Assembly: GCF_024730785.1 (NCBI RefSeq)
Contig: NZ_CP102830.1
Location: 3,100,001 to 3,164,000 of the forward strand
Reading direction: 5' to 3'
DNA length: 64,000 bases
From: Pseudomonas sp. LS44
GTDB lineage: Bacteria; Pseudomonadota; Gammaproteobacteria; Pseudomonadales; Pseudomonadaceae
Shown here: positions 47,341 to 55,544 of the stretch, piece after piece
Position numbering within the stretch: the first letter of the stretch is position 1
How the letters are laid out: every line of letters starts with the position of its first letter
The notes under the pieces: generated by a model
Seen by the model: the letters and a program-made list of their open reading frames with translations, nothing else
What the model was told of the DNA's origin: nothing
Databases searched by the model: none
Program-made: the position numbers and the translations under genes

Positions 47341-49131
47341 ATGACTGCACTGCCGCAACCACCGCTCGACCTGCCCAGCATCCCCGCCCTGCTCGCCTGG
47401 CGCGCGGCGACCACGCCGGACTGGCCGGCCACCCAACAGCGCCTGAACGACGGCCGCTGGCAAAGCCTGAGCTGGGGCGAGGTCGCCGCGCAAGCCAATC
47501 GGCTCGCCCGCGCCCTGATCGCCCACGGCGTAAAGCCCGGCGACCGGGTGGCGATCTGGAGTCGCACCCGCGTCGAGTGGAGCCTGCTGGATTTCGCCAT
47601 CCTCAGCGTCGGCGCGGTCAGCGTCGGCCTGTATCCCAGCCTCAGTCCCAACCAGGCGGCGCAGCAACTGCAACGCGCCGGCTGTCGCCTGCTGTTCGTC
47701 GAGCACTCCAGCCAGGCCCTGCCGTTGCACGAAGACGGCCTGAGCGTGGTGTGTATCGACGAGGCCTTGGCCGGCAGCGGCCATGTGTCTCTCGAGCAGT
47801 TCCGCGCCGGCGCCGAATCTATCCCCGCCGAGCAGGTGGAACAGCGCTGGCGGACACTCGGCCCACAGGCGCTGGCCAACCTGGTGTTCACCTCCGGCAC
47901 CACCGGCGAGCCGAAGGCGGCGATGCTCAGCCACAGTAATCTACTGGCCTTCATCAGCCAGTACCAGGCAGCAACCGGGCGCTATACCAGCGTTTCCTTC
48001 CTGCCCATGGCGCATGTCGGCGAACGGGTGATCGGCCATTACCAGCGCCTCTGGGCCGGCGCCCAGGCCGCCTATGTGCCAGATCTCAACGACATCCAGC
48101 GGGCGCTCGCCGAGGTGCAGCCGGACTTCTTCGGCAGCGTGCCGCGCCTGTTCGAGAAGTTCCACGCCGCGGTCATGGCCCAGCGCGCCGCCCTGCCGCC
48201 CGGCAAGCAGCGCCTGTTCGACTGGGCCTTAGCGACCGGGGCACGGCGCGCCCGCGGCCAGGGCAACGCACTGAGCGGCTGGCTGGCCCGCCGTCTGGTG
48301 CTCGATACAGTGCGCAGCAAGCTGTTCGGCCCGCGCATCCGCACCTTGGTCGGCGGCGGTGCGCCGCTGGATGCGCATTTGGTGGAGTTCTACGCCGCGC
48401 TCGGCCTGCCGCTGTGTGAAGGCTGGGGCATGTCGGAATCCACCGCCTTCCTGACCAGCAACGAAGCCGGTATCGCCAAGGCCGGCTCGGTCGGCAAGGC
48501 GCTGCCGGGCACCAAGCTGCGCATCGCCGACGATGGCGAGGTGCTGGTGCGCGGGCCCTTGGTGTTCCAGGGCTATTTCGGCCAGCCGGAGAAGACCGCC
48601 GAGACCTTCAGCGCCGACGGCTGGCTGTGCAGCGGCGACCTCGGCCGGATCGACGCGGACGGCTACCTGTGGCTGACCGGACGCAAGAAGGAGCTGATCA
48701 TCACCGCCGGCGGCAAGAACATCGCGCCGACCGCCATCGAGGCGCGCCTCAAGCAGCAGCCGCTGGTCGAGCAGGCGCTAGTGCATGGCGACCGCCGCAA
48801 GTACCTCGCCGCCCTCCTCGCCCTCGATCCCGAGCGCCTGGCCGCTTGGGCACGCCGCCAGAGGCTGGGCGGCGACTATGCCGACTGGCTGCAGGCGCCG
48901 GCGCTGCGGGCCGAGCTGCAGGCGCATATCGATGCGGTCAACGCCGAGCTGGCGCAGGTCGAGCGGATCAAGGCCTGGGCCCTGCTGCCGCGCCTGCTCA
49001 GCCAGGACGAGGACGAGCTGACGCCGACCCAGAAACTCAAACGCCCGGTGATCGAACGGCATTTCGCCGAGTTGCTGGAAAGCCTCTATCCGACCGAGGC
49101 GCAGGCCGCCAAGGCAAGCAACCTGGGCTGA
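47341..49131 (+). CDS. AMP-dependent acyl-CoA synthetase/ligase
   Basis: A 596-residue adenylate-forming enzyme similar to long-chain acyl-CoA synthetases. The P-loop is LVFTSGTTGEPKAAMLSHSN (about residues 180-199). The A5 motif is EGWGMSESTAF, the A7/A8 region is LCSGDLGRIDADGYLWLTGRKKELIITAGGKNI, and the C-terminal subdomain is long with TPTQKLKRPVIERHF. A good AGGAG site precedes ATG 47341. It follows the crotonase gene by 174 bp with repeats in between. The acyl substrate is unknown. Confidence 0.9.
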   Translation: MTALPQPPLDLPSIPALLAWRAATTPDWPATQQRLNDGRWQSLSWGEVAAQANRLARALIAHGVKPGDRVAIWSRTRVEWSLLDFAILSVGAVSVGLYPSLSPNQAAQQLQRAGCRLLFVEHSSQALPLHEDGLSVVCIDEALAGSGHVSLEQFRAGAESIPAEQVEQRWRTLGPQALANLVFTSGTTGEPKAAMLSHSNLLAFISQYQAATGRYTSVSFLPMAHVGERVIGHYQRLWAGAQAAYVPDLNDIQRALAEVQPDFFGSVPRLFEKFHAAVMAQRAALPPGKQRLFDWALATGARRARGQGNALSGWLARRLVLDTVRSKLFGPRIRTLVGGGAPLDAHLVEFYAALGLPLCEGWGMSESTAFLTSNEAGIAKAGSVGKALPGTKLRIADDGEVLVRGPLVFQGYFGQPEKTAETFSADGWLCSGDLGRIDADGYLWLTGRKKELIITAGGKNIAPTAIEARLKQQPLVEQALVHGDRRKYLAALLALDPERLAAWARRQRLGGDYADWLQAPALRAELQAHIDAVNAELAQVERIKAWALLPRLLSQDEDELTPTQKLKRPVIERHFAELLESLYPTEAQAAKASNLG

Positions 49132-49220
49132 ACACGGCTGTGTTGGGTATCGCTGCGCTCAACCCAACCTACAAGAGCGTCGGCTGTTCGCGACCGTAGA
49201 CCGTAGGACGGGTTGAGTAT

Positions 49221-49284
49221 GTAGGGCGGGTGCAACCCGCGCTGTGCCTTGCCGAAGCTGCCACGCGGGTTGCACCCGCCCTAC
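49221..49284. repeat. Inverted repeat GTAGGGCGGGTGCAACCCGC, second locus
   Basis: Two perfect 20-nt arms around a 24-nt spacer, with arms identical to 24987-25036. It lies between the convergent acyl-CoA ligase and ybcH-like genes. A further GATGGGT/ACCCATC pair overlaps the ybcH stop. Confidence 0.85.
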
Positions 49285-49375
49285 GCAAGCCTCGATCGCT
49301 CCCCGCGCCGCTTGGGAATACCGGAGCAGATCGTAGGATGGGTCGGGACGCGTAGTCTGAGCGCAGCGATACCCA

Positions 49376-50215
49376 TCATTTGCGCAATCGCGCGCCCCAG
49401 GGTCGATAGCGCAACTCGAACACCGCGACCCGCCGGCAAGCGGTGTCCAGGGCGCCGGGTTTGGCGGGCTGCGCGGCGAACGGCTGTCCTTCCGTGCTGG
49501 TCTGGCGGAACGCCTCGCGCACCACGCCGACCGTGCACGGCAGCGCCCGTTCGTAGGCCTGGCGCACCAGCGGCTCCAGGCGGGCGGTGCCGGCGCCGTC
49601 CTGCCACCAGACCTGGATGCCGAGCTCGCCCAGCCCGCCCAGCCAGCCGGCATACACCTGCGGCGCCAGCCGGCCACCAGTGAAGGCGCTCAGGTGCAGT
49701 GGCGCATCCAGCTGGCCGGCGAAGTCCTTGAGCTGGGCGTGCAGCGCCTGGCGCCGCTCCGGCGCATGGAAATTCAGATCGTCCAGCTCCAGCGGCAGAT
49801 ACCAGCCGGCCACCGGCAGCTGCCAGTCCTGACGCAAGCGTTGCTGCAGCGCCAGCGAGCGACCGAGCTGGTACTGCCAGTAGGAGGCCAGGCCGGCGCT
49901 GTCGAGTCCGTTCAGACGCTGGTAATAGTCCGGATCCATATACAACCCGAGCACCAGCTCGAGGCCCTGAGTCCGGGCCTCGCGCAACGATTGAGCCAGC
50001 CAGCCGTCGTGGCCACCGAAATCGGCATCGCCATAGGCGCTCCATTGCACCACCAGAGTACGCACGCCCTGCTGGGCGCTGGCTTGCCAGAGCTGCGTCC
50101 AGTCTTCCTGGGACAGCGCCGCATCCGCGTTCAGCGGCTGGTAGAACAGGTGCTCCTCGGCCCGCGCCTGGGCGAGCGCAAGCAGTAGGGTCAGGCCAAA
50201 CAGTAGTCGGCGCAT
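49376..50215 (-). CDS. ybcH: YbcH-like DUF4434 protein of the Nfr polysaccharide operon
   Basis: A 279-residue exported protein with signal peptide MRRLLFGLTLLLALAQARA and a DUF4434-type TIM-barrel domain (LFYQPLNADAALSQEDW, GVRTLVVQWSAYGD, LELVLGLYMDPDYYQRL, GWYLPLELDDLNF). The acidic WYLPLELDD strand end resembles a glycoside hydrolase catalytic strand, so it may trim or modify the glycan; this is inference. It is the last gene of wecB-nfrB-nfrA-ybcH, and its ATG overlaps the nfrA stop in TGATG. In E. coli ybcH also follows nfrB-nfrA. Confidence 0.82.
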   Translation of the reverse strand: MRRLLFGLTLLLALAQARAEEHLFYQPLNADAALSQEDWTQLWQASAQQGVRTLVVQWSAYGDADFGGHDGWLAQSLREARTQGLELVLGLYMDPDYYQRLNGLDSAGLASYWQYQLGRSLALQQRLRQDWQLPVAGWYLPLELDDLNFHAPERRQALHAQLKDFAGQLDAPLHLSAFTGGRLAPQVYAGWLGGLGELGIQVWWQDGAGTARLEPLVRQAYERALPCTVGVVREAFRQTSTEGQPFAAQPAKPGALDTACRRVAVFELRYRPWGARLRK

Positions 50216-53200
50216 CAGAAGCTCACCTCGACGCCCAGGAGCCAGCCATTGGCTCGTTCATAGAGATTGCCGCCCAGCCCCAGCTGGTACTCGCTGCGCA
50301 CCGTGACGTGGGCACGGTAGGCGTTGTAACGGTCGTCGCCGTACCAGTATTGCCAGCGCAGGCCGACGCCGCTGCGCAGGTCCTGGCGCCAAGCGTTGTC
50401 CGGGTCCTGCGTGGCGAACTCGGCGAAGCCGTAGGGCATCAGGGTTTGCGGCGAGTCGACCGGTAGTTTCCAGGCATGCCCCTGCTGGAAGCGCGACAGC
50501 CATTGATGGTCGCCGGCCTTGGTCCACCAGGCGGCATCCAGATAGAGCGAGCGCTCGCTCCAGTCGCTCTCGTCGACGCGCCAGTCGTTGCGGTAATCGC
50601 CTTGATCGAGAAACGACGCGCTGGCGCGCAGTAGATAGTCGGTGGAGGTCTGGAAGTACTTGTCACGCTGGCGAATCTCGCGCTCGAACTTCTTCGGCGT
50701 CCACAGTGTGTTCCAGCGCTGGCCGGCAAAGACCTCGTCCGGGTTGCCTTCGCTGGGGTCCTGGTTCTGCTTGTACAGCTCGCCGTACAGGTTGAGGTTG
50801 TAGTCGCCGAACGGTTTGTAGCGCAGGCCGACGCCGGCACCGAGGTACTGATTGTAGAGCTTGCGCCCGGCGGAACCGGCCAGCACCCGGCCATATACCG
50901 ACAGACTGCGGCCATCGCGGCTCGGCTCGTCGCCAAGGGCGTGATCCCAAATCGCCTGCTGCACGTTCTGCGCGGCGGCGCGGCGGCGTTCGCCGGTCTG
51001 GTCGTTGGGCAGCGGCACGCTGTAGGTCGCGATCCCGGCCGGCGACCAGACGCTGGCCAAGGTCAGGTTGTCGCGCTGTGACAGCGCCTGGTGAGCGCGG
51101 CGTTGGCGGTAGCGGCGCGCCTCTAGGCTGCCGTACTCATCGGCGCCGGCCACCGGCTGCTGCTCCAGGTCGATCGCCCGGCGCAGCTCGCGGCGCGCGG
51201 CGGTGCCGTCCTCGGCTTCGGCGTAGCGCCAGGCCAGGGTCTCGGCGAGGCGGTAATCCTCGGGGTAGTCGCGGCTGGCCTGCTCCAGGTAGGGGATCGC
51301 CAGGCGCCGCTCCGCTGGGGTCGGCGCACCGGCCAGGCGCATGCCGTAGTCGGCGCGGTAGCGCGGCTGGTCCGGCGCCAGGCGCATCGCCTCGACCAGC
51401 CAGGCGTTGCCTTGCGCCGGGTCGCCGGCCTGTTGCGCAAGGTTGGCGGCGACGTAGTAATGCTCGGCACGCGGCCGGTGCTGCAGGGCTTCGCGCTGGC
51501 GCTGCAGGGCCAGCTGCGGGTCGCCCTGAGCGGTGGCGATGGCCGCACCGAGCGCCCAGTCGTCGGCGGCGGCATGCCGGGCATGCTGCCAATGCCGTTC
51601 GGCCGCCTGCGGGTCGCCGGCACCCAAGGCGCTGCGGCTGGCAGTCAGGCGCGCGTTGTCGTTCAGCTCGCGGTCGCCGAAGCCCTGCCAGAGACGCCAG
51701 GCGCCCGGCGCATCCCCCGCGGCCTCCAGGGCGTAGGCCAGCGGCAGGCGGCTGTCCCGGTCGCCGCGCTGCAACGCGGCCTGGTAGTAGACCACCGCCG
51801 CTCCGGGGCGCTCAGGCATGGAGCAGCGGCCGAGGGCGCGCAGCTCGCCGGTTTCGCTCGGTTGCTCCGGGATCTGCCGGCGCACCAGGTCGCAGCGCCC
51901 GGCCTCGGCCAGACGACCGAGCAGCTGTGCCCGCGCGGCCGGGTCAACGTGCGCCAGCAGGCGCTCGATGCGAGGCGCGTCCAGTGGCGTGTCGACCTTG
52001 GCGTAGAGTCCGGCCAGCCGCTGCAGCGGTGCTGCTGGCAGGCGCCCGGCATGGCGGTCGAAGGCGCCTTCCAGCAGGCGTTGCGCATGCGCGTCCTGGC
52101 CGGCGCGCAGCGCCAGGTAGCTGGCCTGATCGAGCGCCGCGAGACTGCCGGTCTGCCGGTACTTGCGCTCCCACAACGCCTCGGCCTCACCACCGCGACC
52201 CTCGCGCTGCAGCAACTCGGCGCGCCGGCGCAGGGTCGCCGGGGTCTGCGGCTGGGCGGCCAGCCAGGCCAGGGCGCGGTCGCTGCGGCCCTGCTGCTGC
52301 CAGACTTCCAGTAGCCGCTCGCGCCGCGCCGTGTCCCAGGGCTCCGGCAGATGCTGGCGCTCGAGCAGACCATCCGCCTGCAGGCGCTGGGCGAGGACCA
52401 GCCAGGTTTGTGGGTCGGCCTGCGGGTTGCAGGCGTGCAACTGGTCGAGCGCTTCCTCACGGTCATGGCCGGACAGCCACTCGGCGGTCTCCAGACAGGG
52501 GTGTTGCAGCTCGTTGCTCAGTCGCCGCGCCAGGGCGCTGTCGCCGCTTTGCCGGGCCAGTTCCCACAACCGCTGCCGCTCGGCTGGGAGATCTTGTTCG
52601 TCGGCCGGCAGCCTCTGCAGCCAGCGCCCAGCCAGCTCCGCGTCGCCGGCGGCGATGGCGCGCTCGGCCAGCGCCCGTCGAGCAGTCACGGCGTCACGCT
52701 CGTAAGGCGCCTGGCGCAGCAACTGTTCGAGATCGCGCTCGTCCAGGCGCTGCACATAGGCATTGGCCAGCCGTCGCCAACTGGCGGCGGACAGTTCCCG
52801 GCGCGCGGCCAACGGCGCCAGTTCGTCGATGGTGGTCTGGCTGTCTTGCAACTGCTCGGCCAGCACCGCCCGGGCCTGGCGCAGGGCCAGGCCATCGTCG
52901 CTATTCGGCACCCGGCGCAACCAGTCCAGGGCCGCTTGCGGGCCGGCGCGCCGCGCCAAGGCCAGGCTGTAGGCCCGCCACAGGCGCTGGCGATCCACCG
53001 AATCGGCCTTGGCCAGCCAGGCGTCCACCTGGTCGTGGCCTGGAGGATCCTCGGCGATCCAGGCCAGGCGCAGGTCCTCCAGACGGTTTGAGTCCAGCCC
53101 GCCGGCAAGCGCATCGCCCTCGGCAAAACGCTTCTGTTCGAGCAACGCACGCACCAGCAGGGCGCGAGCCTCACCGTTGTTCGGCACCTTGCCGAGCAGG

Positions 53201-53370
53201 AAGCGCGTCAGCCGCTCGACTTCCGCCCAGTTCTGCCGATCGGCCTCGCGGTAGGCACGGTCCATGTAGGGAAAGCTGCGGAACTGCTGGAAGTCGCTGA
53301 GTGGCCAACCAGCGCCGTTCACCGCTCCCGCCAGGATCATCGCCAGGGTGCCGGCCAGCCAGCGCTTCAT
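50215..53370 (-). CDS. nfrA: NfrA-like outer-membrane polysaccharide exporter (phage N4 receptor type)
   Basis: A 1051-residue exported protein. Signal peptide MKRWLAGTLAMILAGAVNGA is followed by about 700 residues of TPR-like helical repeats (for example NGEARALLVRALLEQKRFAEGDAL and NAWLVEAMRLAPDQPRYRADYGMRLAG). The C-terminal NfrA_C beta-barrel runs from about residue 810 (SLSVYGRVLAGSAGRKLYNQYLGAG onward) to the terminal aromatic GVEVSF. The layout matches E. coli NfrA, the outer-membrane component needed for phage N4 adsorption and secretion of the N4 glycan receptor. Its ATG overlaps the nfrB stop (ATGA). Confidence 0.88.
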   Translation of the reverse strand: MKRWLAGTLAMILAGAVNGAGWPLSDFQQFRSFPYMDRAYREADRQNWAEVERLTRFLLGKVPNNGEARALLVRALLEQKRFAEGDALAGGLDSNRLEDLRLAWIAEDPPGHDQVDAWLAKADSVDRQRLWRAYSLALARRAGPQAALDWLRRVPNSDDGLALRQARAVLAEQLQDSQTTIDELAPLAARRELSAASWRRLANAYVQRLDERDLEQLLRQAPYERDAVTARRALAERAIAAGDAELAGRWLQRLPADEQDLPAERQRLWELARQSGDSALARRLSNELQHPCLETAEWLSGHDREEALDQLHACNPQADPQTWLVLAQRLQADGLLERQHLPEPWDTARRERLLEVWQQQGRSDRALAWLAAQPQTPATLRRRAELLQREGRGGEAEALWERKYRQTGSLAALDQASYLALRAGQDAHAQRLLEGAFDRHAGRLPAAPLQRLAGLYAKVDTPLDAPRIERLLAHVDPAARAQLLGRLAEAGRCDLVRRQIPEQPSETGELRALGRCSMPERPGAAVVYYQAALQRGDRDSRLPLAYALEAAGDAPGAWRLWQGFGDRELNDNARLTASRSALGAGDPQAAERHWQHARHAAADDWALGAAIATAQGDPQLALQRQREALQHRPRAEHYYVAANLAQQAGDPAQGNAWLVEAMRLAPDQPRYRADYGMRLAGAPTPAERRLAIPYLEQASRDYPEDYRLAETLAWRYAEAEDGTAARRELRRAIDLEQQPVAGADEYGSLEARRYRQRRAHQALSQRDNLTLASVWSPAGIATYSVPLPNDQTGERRRAAAQNVQQAIWDHALGDEPSRDGRSLSVYGRVLAGSAGRKLYNQYLGAGVGLRYKPFGDYNLNLYGELYKQNQDPSEGNPDEVFAGQRWNTLWTPKKFEREIRQRDKYFQTSTDYLLRASASFLDQGDYRNDWRVDESDWSERSLYLDAAWWTKAGDHQWLSRFQQGHAWKLPVDSPQTLMPYGFAEFATQDPDNAWRQDLRSGVGLRWQYWYGDDRYNAYRAHVTVRSEYQLGLGGNLYERANGWLLGVEVSF

Positions 53371-55544
53371 GCGGCCTCCCGAGCGATTAGCCAGGACGCG
53401 TGCTGCTCAGCGGCCTGCGTCTGCAGGGCCTGCTCGAGCACTTCCCGGCTGATCAGGCCACGCGCGATCAGGTGCTCGCCCAAGGGCGCGCGTTCCGCGT
53501 CGAAGTCAATCAGGGCCTGCCGGAATAGCGACGGCGGCACCAGGCCGCGCACCTGCAGCAGCTCGCCGAGCTGTATCTGGTGCAAACAGATGCGCTCCAT
53601 CAGTACGGCATCCTCATGGCGGCGCTCCAGTATCTGCAAAACCTCACGGACTTCAGCGGCTTGATGGTGACCGGGATACCAGTGGCGCAGACCGAGCACC
53701 ACCCGGCCCTGCGGCGCCAGACAGCAGCGCACCGGGCGCTGTAGCTGGCGACTGATGGCACCGAGCGAAACCTGGCCGACCGGCCACTCGCTGGCCAACA
53801 CCAGACAGTCGCCCTCCTCCGCAACCGGCAGCACCGCGTAGCGCAACGCCAGCCTGCGCGGCAGCTGGGCGATGAGCTGGGGCGTCAGGGTAAAGGGGTC
53901 GAGCGGCATCGCCTCCATGTCCAATTGCTCGGCCAATTCCTGCAGCAATTGCTGACTATCGATCAGCCCGCGCAGCAGCAGTTCGCGGCCCAGATGGTTG
54001 CGGATCGGACTGGTCAGCGCCGCTTCAAGCTGCGCCTCGCTGATCAACCCCCGCTCGACTAGCCGGTGGCCCAACGGCACGTGCTGCGCCCGACCGATGG
54101 TCGGGAACTCGTGGGTGGTCTTGTCCCAGGCGACGCGGCGCGAGTCGCCGGCCTGGATGACCTGGCGCAGCGCCTTGAGATTGGCGAAGAAGTTGACGAC
54201 GTTGCTCCACACCATGCGCGGTGCCGAGCGCAGCCCCTCGACCACGCCGTAGTAACGGCTGACGAACCAGAAACGCTGGAACAGCCGGTTGACCAGCAAC
54301 ACGCCATTGATCAGCAGTAACGCCGATAGGAAGCGGTTGTGCGTAATGATCGACTGGAAGTGCCAGGCCTCGGGCACCAGCAGGCTGATCAGCGACATGG
54401 CCAGCAGCACGAGGAACAGCAGGTTGACCAGAAAGCCCATCCCAAAGGCCAACAGGCCGCGCCGATCTCGCCAGAGGAAGTAGTTGAGCGCCAGCCTGGA
54501 GCTCCAGCCGAGGTTGGTGGTGCCCTGGAAGACGATGCCGGTGATCCAGCGCGACTTCTGCCGCACCGCGTGCTGGAAGGTGCGCGGAAAATGCTCGCGT
54601 ACGCAGATCACCTGGGCGAAATGGCGGTCCATGCCCAGCGCCCAGTTGCGGTTCAGGGCCAGCTTCGGATCTTCCACCGAATAACGGGCGAAAATAGTCG
54701 TCATGCCCTTCTGGTTGAGGCGAAAGCCGATGTCGTAGTCCTCGGTGAGGCTCTGCACGTCAAAGGCGATGCCGTCGCCATCCTCCAGCAGGGCGCTGAT
54801 CGCCCGGCGGCTGAAGCAGGTGCCGACCCCGGCGCTCGGCACCTGGCCGGTCAGTGCCTCGCGCACCACCACGTCCTTGCCGTGGCTCTCGGCGAACTCG
54901 TCGACATAGTGCCCGGCTGTCATCCCGCCGAACTCCGAGGCAAAGGGGTAGACCGGCACCTGCACCATGTCCTTGCCCTCGCCGAGCAGGTAGTTGAACA
55001 GGCGCAGCTCCAGCGGCGAGATAACGTCCTCGGCGTCATGCATGACGAAGCCGGCGAACTGCACCCGGGCATCCACCTCGAAACGCAGGATGGCGTCGAT
55101 CACATTGTTCAGGCAGTCGGCCTTGCTGGTCGGCCCCGGTCGCGCGCAGACCACCTTGTGCACGTTGGGATAGTGCAGGCACACGGCATCCACGTCCGCC
55201 TGGGTCTGCGGATCGTTCGGGTAGGTGCCGACGAAGATCTGGTAGTTCTCGTAGTCCAGGGTCGAGGCCGCCAGACGGGCCATCTCGCCGACCACGCCGA
55301 CCTCCTGCCAGGCCGGCACCATGATCGCCAGCGGCTGCTCGGCCCTCTCGAACAGGCGCTGCTCGTCGGCGCGCTCGAACTTGCCGTAGATGCGGTAGCG
55401 GCGGATCAGCAGGCGCAGCCAGTAGAAGATGTCGATGAACAGGTCATCCAGGCCAAATACCAGCATCAGCACGGCCAGCACGGTGGCGAGGACTTTCAGG
55501 GCATACAGGGCGTAAACCAGGACATTGACCAGTTCCAGACTCAT
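53367..55544 (-). CDS. nfrB: NfrB-like glycosyltransferase with MshEN-type c-di-GMP-binding repeats
   Basis: A 725-residue inner-membrane polymerase. Membrane helices near residues 10-30 and 360-425 flank a GT2 domain with VMHDAED (D170, D173), the acid pair in SLTEDYDIGFRL (E268, D269) and the QxxRW motif QKSRW (329-333). The C-terminal 240 residues hold MshEN/GspE-N-type repeats: PLGHRLVERGLISEAQLEAAL (490-510), LGRELLLRGLIDSQQLLQEL (518-537), QLGELLQVRGLVPPSLFRQAL (658-678) and PLGEHLIARGLISREVLEQAL (687-707). Such repeats bind c-di-GMP in MshE and in E. coli NfrB. Likely donor: UDP-ManNAc from WecB. ATG 55544 overlaps the wecB stop. Confidence 0.9.
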   Translation of the reverse strand: MSLELVNVLVYALYALKVLATVLAVLMLVFGLDDLFIDIFYWLRLLIRRYRIYGKFERADEQRLFERAEQPLAIMVPAWQEVGVVGEMARLAASTLDYENYQIFVGTYPNDPQTQADVDAVCLHYPNVHKVVCARPGPTSKADCLNNVIDAILRFEVDARVQFAGFVMHDAEDVISPLELRLFNYLLGEGKDMVQVPVYPFASEFGGMTAGHYVDEFAESHGKDVVVREALTGQVPSAGVGTCFSRRAISALLEDGDGIAFDVQSLTEDYDIGFRLNQKGMTTIFARYSVEDPKLALNRNWALGMDRHFAQVICVREHFPRTFQHAVRQKSRWITGIVFQGTTNLGWSSRLALNYFLWRDRRGLLAFGMGFLVNLLFLVLLAMSLISLLVPEAWHFQSIITHNRFLSALLLINGVLLVNRLFQRFWFVSRYYGVVEGLRSAPRMVWSNVVNFFANLKALRQVIQAGDSRRVAWDKTTHEFPTIGRAQHVPLGHRLVERGLISEAQLEAALTSPIRNHLGRELLLRGLIDSQQLLQELAEQLDMEAMPLDPFTLTPQLIAQLPRRLALRYAVLPVAEEGDCLVLASEWPVGQVSLGAISRQLQRPVRCCLAPQGRVVLGLRHWYPGHHQAAEVREVLQILERRHEDAVLMERICLHQIQLGELLQVRGLVPPSLFRQALIDFDAERAPLGEHLIARGLISREVLEQALQTQAAEQHASWLIAREAA

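Noticed and set aside
46276..47934. 552-codon minus-strand open frame opposite the crotonase and CoA-ligase genes
   Set aside because: It crosses two real genes and a repeat-rich gap; the translation has no domain.
51078..53300. 740-codon plus-strand open frame opposite nfrA
   Set aside because: The translation is arginine, proline and alanine low-complexity sequence; nfrA on the other strand has a signal peptide, TPR repeats and a barrel.
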